A stretch of 64,000 bases of DNA, from the NCBI GenBank assembly GCA_026400105.1, contig JAPLPQ010000083.1:1-64000 (forward strand). The letters are read 5' to 3'. Below, in pieces: positions 60,360 through 64,000 of the stretch. Numbering within the stretch: position 1 is the stretch's first letter; each line of letters starts with the position of its first letter. Source of the stretch: Burkholderiales bacterium. GTDB taxonomy: Bacteria > Pseudomonadota > Gammaproteobacteria > Burkholderiales > Burkholderiaceae_C. Both the position numbers and the translations under genes were made by a program. A model generated the notes under the pieces. It was not told the DNA's origin and did no database searches. It saw only the letters and a program-made list of their open reading frames with translations.

Positions 60360-60398
60360 GTGGGAAAAATCTTTCTGGTGTTCGGGACCGAGCGGGAC

Positions 60399-61343
60399 TC
60401 AGCCCCGGGTGTAGCGTTGGCGCATGGCCAGCAGCGGGTCGGCGCGGCCCTGCAGTTCGAGGTAGCTGGCCACGACCGGCTCGAGCGCCTCGGCGCTGAT
60501 GCCGAGCTCGGCCAGGCCGGGCAGGGTGCCGCTGGCGACGTTGTCGACCTTGAGCGAGGCGAAATTGTCGGTGCTCATGAGCGGCTCGCCCGGCAGGGAT
60601 TGCAGCAGCAGCGCCTGCAGGTAGCCGAAGGCGCGCGGCATGCCGATCACCGGACGCGGATGGCCCGACAGCCGGCCGGCGATCTGCACCAGCTCGCGCA
60701 GCGGGTAGGCACGCGGCCCGGCCAGCTCGTAGGTCTGGCCGATGGTCGCTGGGTCCTGCAGGCAATGGACGACGGCGCGCGCGACATCGCCGACCCAGAC
60801 CGGCTGCAGGCGCGCGGCTGCGCCAGGCAGCAGCATGACGGGCAGCACGGCTTGCAGGCGGGCGAACAGCGTCAGGAAGCTGTCGCCGGCGCCGAAGATC
60901 ACGCTCGGGCGCAGCAGGGTCAGCTCCAGCCCGGCCTCGCGCAGCACCGCTTCGCCGGCAGCCTTGCTGCGCTGGTATTGCGAGGGGCCGCTGGCGCTGG
61001 CGCCCAGGGCGCTGACATGCACCAGCCGCCTGATGCCGGCGGACTGCATCGCGCGCGCCAGCTTGCGTGGCAGCTCCACATGCGCCTGCTCGAAGCGCTG
61101 TTCGCTGCCATGCAGCACGCCGATCAGGTTGATGACAGCGTCATGGCCCGGCAGCAGGCGTGCCAGTGCGGCCTCGTCATGCACATTGGCTTCGAGCACG
61201 GTCACGCCGGGCAGGATCTGCACCGCGCTGGCGTTGGCCTCGCGTCGGGTCGCTACCGTCACGCGCATGCCGGCGCGGACCAGCTGTTCGCAGATCTGTC
61301 GGCCGACAAAGCCGGTTCCCCCCAGCAGCAGGATGTTCTTCAT
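60399..61343 (-). CDS. Complex I NDUFA9-like NAD(P)-binding protein
   Basis: A 314-residue extended SDR with the Rossmann motif [17 protein letters not shown] at the N-terminus, [20 protein letters not shown] as active-site region, and a C-terminal epimerase-like domain. It belongs to the group related to the NDUFA9 subunit of mitochondrial complex I, whose bacterial function is unclear. It lies between slt and the CsoR/cca pair, 21 bases after slt. Confidence 0.9.
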   Translation of the reverse strand: MKNILLLGGTGFVGRQICEQLVRAGMRVTVATRREANASAVQILPGVTVLEANVHDEAALARLLPGHDAVINLIGVLHGSEQRFEQAHVELPRKLARAMQSAGIRRLVHVSALGASASGPSQYQRSKAAGEAVLREAGLELTLLRPSVIFGAGDSFLTLFARLQAVLPVMLLPGAAARLQPVWVGDVARAVVHCLQDPATIGQTYELAGPRAYPLRELVQIAGRLSGHPRPVIGMPRAFGYLQALLLQSLPGEPLMSTDNFASLKVDNVASGTLPGLAELGISAEALEPVVASYLELQGRADPLLAMRQRYTRG

Positions 61344-61364
61344 GTGCTTCTCCTCTCGTGCGGT

Positions 61365-63356
61365 TCAGGGCAGATCGGCATTCGGGGCCAGGTTGCCCAG
61401 GCGCGGACCAATGGCGGCCAGGCGGCTGCCGATGCGTTGCGGTTGTCCGCTCAGCAGCGCGGCGTATTGGGTGGTGTTGGCGATCACTTTCTTGACGTAG
61501 TCGCGCGTCTCGGTGAACGGGATGTTCTCGATCCAGGCTGGCGCCTCGAGCACCGGACCGTTGCGCCAGACGCGCGGCCGTCCGGGGCCGGCGTTGTAGG
61601 CGGCGGCGGCCATCGGCATCGAACCCTCGAAGTCGTCCAGCGCCAGCTTGAGGTAGGCGGTGCCGATCATGATGTTGGTGTCGCGCTCGGCGATCTGGTG
61701 CGGCTTGTAGTCGGTCAGGCCGATGCGCTTGGCGGTCCATTGCGCGGTCGCCGGCATGACCTGCATCAGTCCCGAGGCCCCGACGCCCGAGCGCGCCTCG
61801 GTGACGAAACGGCTTTCCTGCCGGATCAGTCCGTAGACATAGGCCGGGTCGAGCCCGACCTCGCGTGCGCGCTTGACCACCTGCTCGCGGTGCGGGGTCG
61901 GGAAGCGCTGGCTGTAGTCGATCTCGGTCCGGGTGCGCTCGCTGGTGTTGATGCAGCGGTCCCAGACCTGCTGCTGGCAGGCCAGGTCGGCCGCGGCCAG
62001 CAGCTCGCGGTCGCTCATGCCGCCGCGCTGGTGCAGATTGGTCTGGTAGTTCCATTCGCGCACGCCTTCGCTGCGCAGGCCGTTGCCGATGGCCCAGAGC
62101 GCGCGCTGCAGGCCGGGATTCTGTTGTGCCGCTGCCTTTTCAGCCGGGCTCAGGGGCGCGGGGGTCGGTGCCACCACGGTGGCCTGGCCCAGCGCTTCCT
62201 GCGCCAGCTGTTCGTAGAAGCCGGTGCCGTTCGCGATGCGCTGCAGCAGCGCGCGTGCCTGGGCATCATGGTCCGGCCCCTGCAGCGCGAGCAGCGCGCG
62301 CGCCTGCCAGTAGGTCCAGCTCGGGTCGCGCCGCTGCGCCTCGCCCATCTGGGCGATCGCGCTCTGCACCTGCTTCCAGTCGGCCGAACGCAGCGCGGCA
62401 CGCGTCTTCCAGGCCAGCATCTCGTCGTTGAGGTAGCGCTCCTGCGCCTGGTTGAAATAGTCGAGCGCACGCGGCGACAGCTTGAGTGCCGCCTGGCGGC
62501 CGATCACGCCCCAGACCCAGCTGCGTTCCTCGTCGGTCAGCTGGGTGCGCCAGCGCAGCTTGCCGAGCTGTTCGGCCGCTTCCTCGTGATCCTTGGCTGC
62601 CAGCCGCACCAGCGCCAGCGTGACCAGCTCCTTGGTGCGCGGGCGCAGCGCGGTCAGCTTGTCATCGAGGTAGCGCGCCGGGTTGGCGTAGAGGTCCTCG
62701 ACTATCACGGCCCACTGCTTGTCGAGCATGGCGACGGCCTGGGTCGCGACGCGCAGGCGGCCGCTTTCCATCCCGAGGCGGGCGCGTTGCCAGGCGGCAT
62801 CGACCTCGAGCTCCTCGCGCTGCAGCAGCGCGCGCGCGGCGCTGGCACAGCCTTCATCGGCCTCCTTCTGGCCCAGCCAGAGCTGGCGCACGGTCTCGGC
62901 GGCCGGCGCGCGCGGGCTCTGGGGATCGGCCAGCAAGGCATAGCACTGGACCTCGCGGTCATCGTTCATGCGGTATTGCGCCTGCTCGATGCGGAAGTTG
63001 TTCCAGTCGCCACGCCGGCCCAGCAGCAGCAGCCAGTCGTTGCGCAGCCGGTCTTCGTAGTAGCTGCCCGACCAGCGGCTCAGGAAGGCGCGGATCTCGT
63101 CCGGGCTCGCGCTTTCGAGCCGGGCCCGCAGCTCCCAGTAGGCACCCAGGGGTTCGAGCAGGTGGCCTTGCAGGCGTGGCAAGGCCGCGCTCAGCGTGCG
63201 CTGGTCATTCTTGCGAAAGGCTTCGCGCATGTCCTGCAGCGCCCGCTCGGGCCCGCTCTGGGCGCTTGCCAGCGCGGGGGCGCCCAGCAAGGCGGTCGAC
63301 ATGGAAAGCGTGGTAAAAATCGACCACAATCCTGCCAAGGTCACATTTCTCATCAT
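61365..63356 (-). CDS. slt: Soluble lytic murein transglycosylase
   Basis: A 663-residue periplasmic enzyme that cleaves glycan strands to 1,6-anhydro-MurNAc. The signal peptide is at residues 1-33 (ending LLGAPALASA). A long helical superhelix follows, then the C-terminal catalytic domain (about 500-650) with Glu in YGLIRQESRFVTEARS and GLMQVMPATAQWTAKR. Its product feeds AnmK, encoded 18 kb away. ATG 63356 or 63353 starts it; the formyl-THF ligase starts divergently 9 bases away. Confidence 0.94.
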   Translation of the reverse strand: MMRNVTLAGLWSIFTTLSMSTALLGAPALASAQSGPERALQDMREAFRKNDQRTLSAALPRLQGHLLEPLGAYWELRARLESASPDEIRAFLSRWSGSYYEDRLRNDWLLLLGRRGDWNNFRIEQAQYRMNDDREVQCYALLADPQSPRAPAAETVRQLWLGQKEADEGCASAARALLQREELEVDAAWQRARLGMESGRLRVATQAVAMLDKQWAVIVEDLYANPARYLDDKLTALRPRTKELVTLALVRLAAKDHEEAAEQLGKLRWRTQLTDEERSWVWGVIGRQAALKLSPRALDYFNQAQERYLNDEMLAWKTRAALRSADWKQVQSAIAQMGEAQRRDPSWTYWQARALLALQGPDHDAQARALLQRIANGTGFYEQLAQEALGQATVVAPTPAPLSPAEKAAAQQNPGLQRALWAIGNGLRSEGVREWNYQTNLHQRGGMSDRELLAAADLACQQQVWDRCINTSERTRTEIDYSQRFPTPHREQVVKRAREVGLDPAYVYGLIRQESRFVTEARSGVGASGLMQVMPATAQWTAKRIGLTDYKPHQIAERDTNIMIGTAYLKLALDDFEGSMPMAAAAYNAGPGRPRVWRNGPVLEAPAWIENIPFTETRDYVKKVIANTTQYAALLSGQPQRIGSRLAAIGPRLGNLAPNADLP

Positions 63357-63365
63357 AGGGCGATT

Positions 63366-63989
63366 ATGGACAACAATGACCGAATCGTGCAGGCGGGCCG
63401 AGCGGCCCAGAAAGCCATCTGGCGCAAGCGGCTGGTGGCCGAGCGCCTGCAACTGGAGGACAGGCTGGCGCGCAACGAGGCCCTGCAGCGCGTCATGCGG
63501 GTCTGGCTGGTCGATCGTCCCGATGCCGTGATCGGTGCCTACTGGCCGATCAAGGGCGAGTTCGACCCGCTGCCGGCGCTGTTCCGCTGGCAGGAGGCCG
63601 GCATGGAGGCCGACGCGGCCGGCGCCTCGCAGCGGCGTCGGATCGGGCTGCCGGTCATCAACAAGATCGACAAGACGCTGAGTTTTCATCGCTGGTACCC
63701 CGGTTGCGAGATGGAAGAGGATGCCTTCGGCATTCCCAAGCCCAAGGACACTGAGTTGGTGCATCCGACCCTGCTGTTTGTTCCCTGCGTCGGCTATGGG
63801 CCGGGCGGTTACCGGCTCGGCTACGGCGGCGGCTTCTACGACCGCACCCTGGCCGCGCTGGCGCCCCGGCCTTTCACCGTCGGCCTGGGCTACACCCACG
63901 GCTTCCTGCCTGAACTCGAGCCCGAGCCGCATGACCTCGCGCTCGACGCGCTGCTCAACGACAACGGGGTGGTCTGGCCGCTGCCCTGA
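63366..63989 (+). CDS. 5-formyltetrahydrofolate cyclo-ligase
   Basis: A 207-residue enzyme (YgfA/FAU1 family) that converts 5-formyl-THF to 5,10-methenyl-THF with ATP. The signature GYGPGGYRLGYGGGFYDR holds the ATP and folate contacts, and the N-terminal basic WRKRLVAERLQLEDRL is typical. It starts at ATG 63366; the long frame upstream of it is antisense to slt and other genes and is not used. The stop is 11 bases from the window end. Confidence 0.95.
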   Translation: MDNNDRIVQAGRAAQKAIWRKRLVAERLQLEDRLARNEALQRVMRVWLVDRPDAVIGAYWPIKGEFDPLPALFRWQEAGMEADAAGASQRRRIGLPVINKIDKTLSFHRWYPGCEMEEDAFGIPKPKDTELVHPTLLFVPCVGYGPGGYRLGYGGGFYDRTLAALAPRPFTVGLGYTHGFLPELEPEPHDLALDALLNDNGVVWPLP

Positions 63990-64000
63990 GGAATGCCGCG

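Noticed and set aside
59949..63989. A 1,346-codon open frame on the + strand
   Set aside because: It is antisense to cca, the CsoR-like gene, the NDUFA9-like gene and slt, all with clear motifs. Only its last part (from 63366) is the real cyclo-ligase. Long antisense frames are common in GC-rich DNA.

Overview
The window is GC-rich, gene-dense bacterial chromosome. Gene content and order point to a betaproteobacterium of the order Burkholderiales, probably near the Comamonadaceae or the Leptothrix/Rubrivivax group. Supporting signs are an SAH riboswitch before ahcY, the rsmB - DUF4390 - NtrY-like - short NtrX-like run, the yhdP/glnE pair, and slt / NDUFA9-like / cca grouped together. This placement is inference from gene families; no rRNA gene is present. 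I see no insertion sequence, prophage, CRISPR array or replication origin.

Layout. 1-9.6 kb: yhdP (cut by the left edge), glnE, a glutathione transferase, purB and proQ. 9.6-13.7 kb: two tRNA-Lys genes, then the branched-chain amino acid ABC transporter core livHMGF. 13.7-20 kb: a cation efflux protein, rsmB, a DUF4390 protein, an NtrY-like sensor kinase with a short regulator, and tRNA-Phe. 19.9-25 kb is the most accessory-looking part: a LysR regulator divergent from an SDR/alcohol dehydrogenase pair, two uncharacterised proteins and a TlpA-like lipoprotein. 25-32 kb is one 2,299-residue multidomain ExeM/NucH-type nuclease gene ending in 288-bp tandem repeats. 32-37.4 kb: tRNA-Pro, ispB, then riboswitch - ahcY - tlyA - metF (the methyl cycle) and an RlpA-like protein. 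37.4-42.5 kb: rlmJ, two tandem LivK-type binding proteins, rplM-rpsI and erpA. 42.5-49.5 kb: anmK, an M23 peptidase, tyrS-dtd, a 4Fe-4S protein and dbpA, with a repeated hairpin element on both sides of dbpA. 49.5-64 kb: ybeY-phoH, ruvAB, a histidine phosphatase, a DUF4136 lipoprotein, ttcA, two FolB homologues plus a FolM-like reductase, a MidA-like methyltransferase, trxC, a CsoR-like regulator overlapping cca, an NDUFA9-like protein, slt and a 5-formyl-THF cyclo-ligase.

How the genes work together. The riboswitch joins SAH hydrolysis (ahcY), a SAM-dependent RNA methylase (tlyA) and methyl-group supply (metF) in one transcription unit. The liv permease operon lacks a binding protein; the two LivK paralogues 25 kb away are natural candidates to serve it. 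Pterin/folate functions recur (metF, two folB, the FolM-like SDR, the cyclo-ligase). Most of the window is ordinary core genome. The points that look least explained are the dbpA-flanking hairpin repeats, the giant nuclease with no visible export signal, the CsoR-like protein lacking the usual ligand residues, and the FolM/FolB/FolB cluster.
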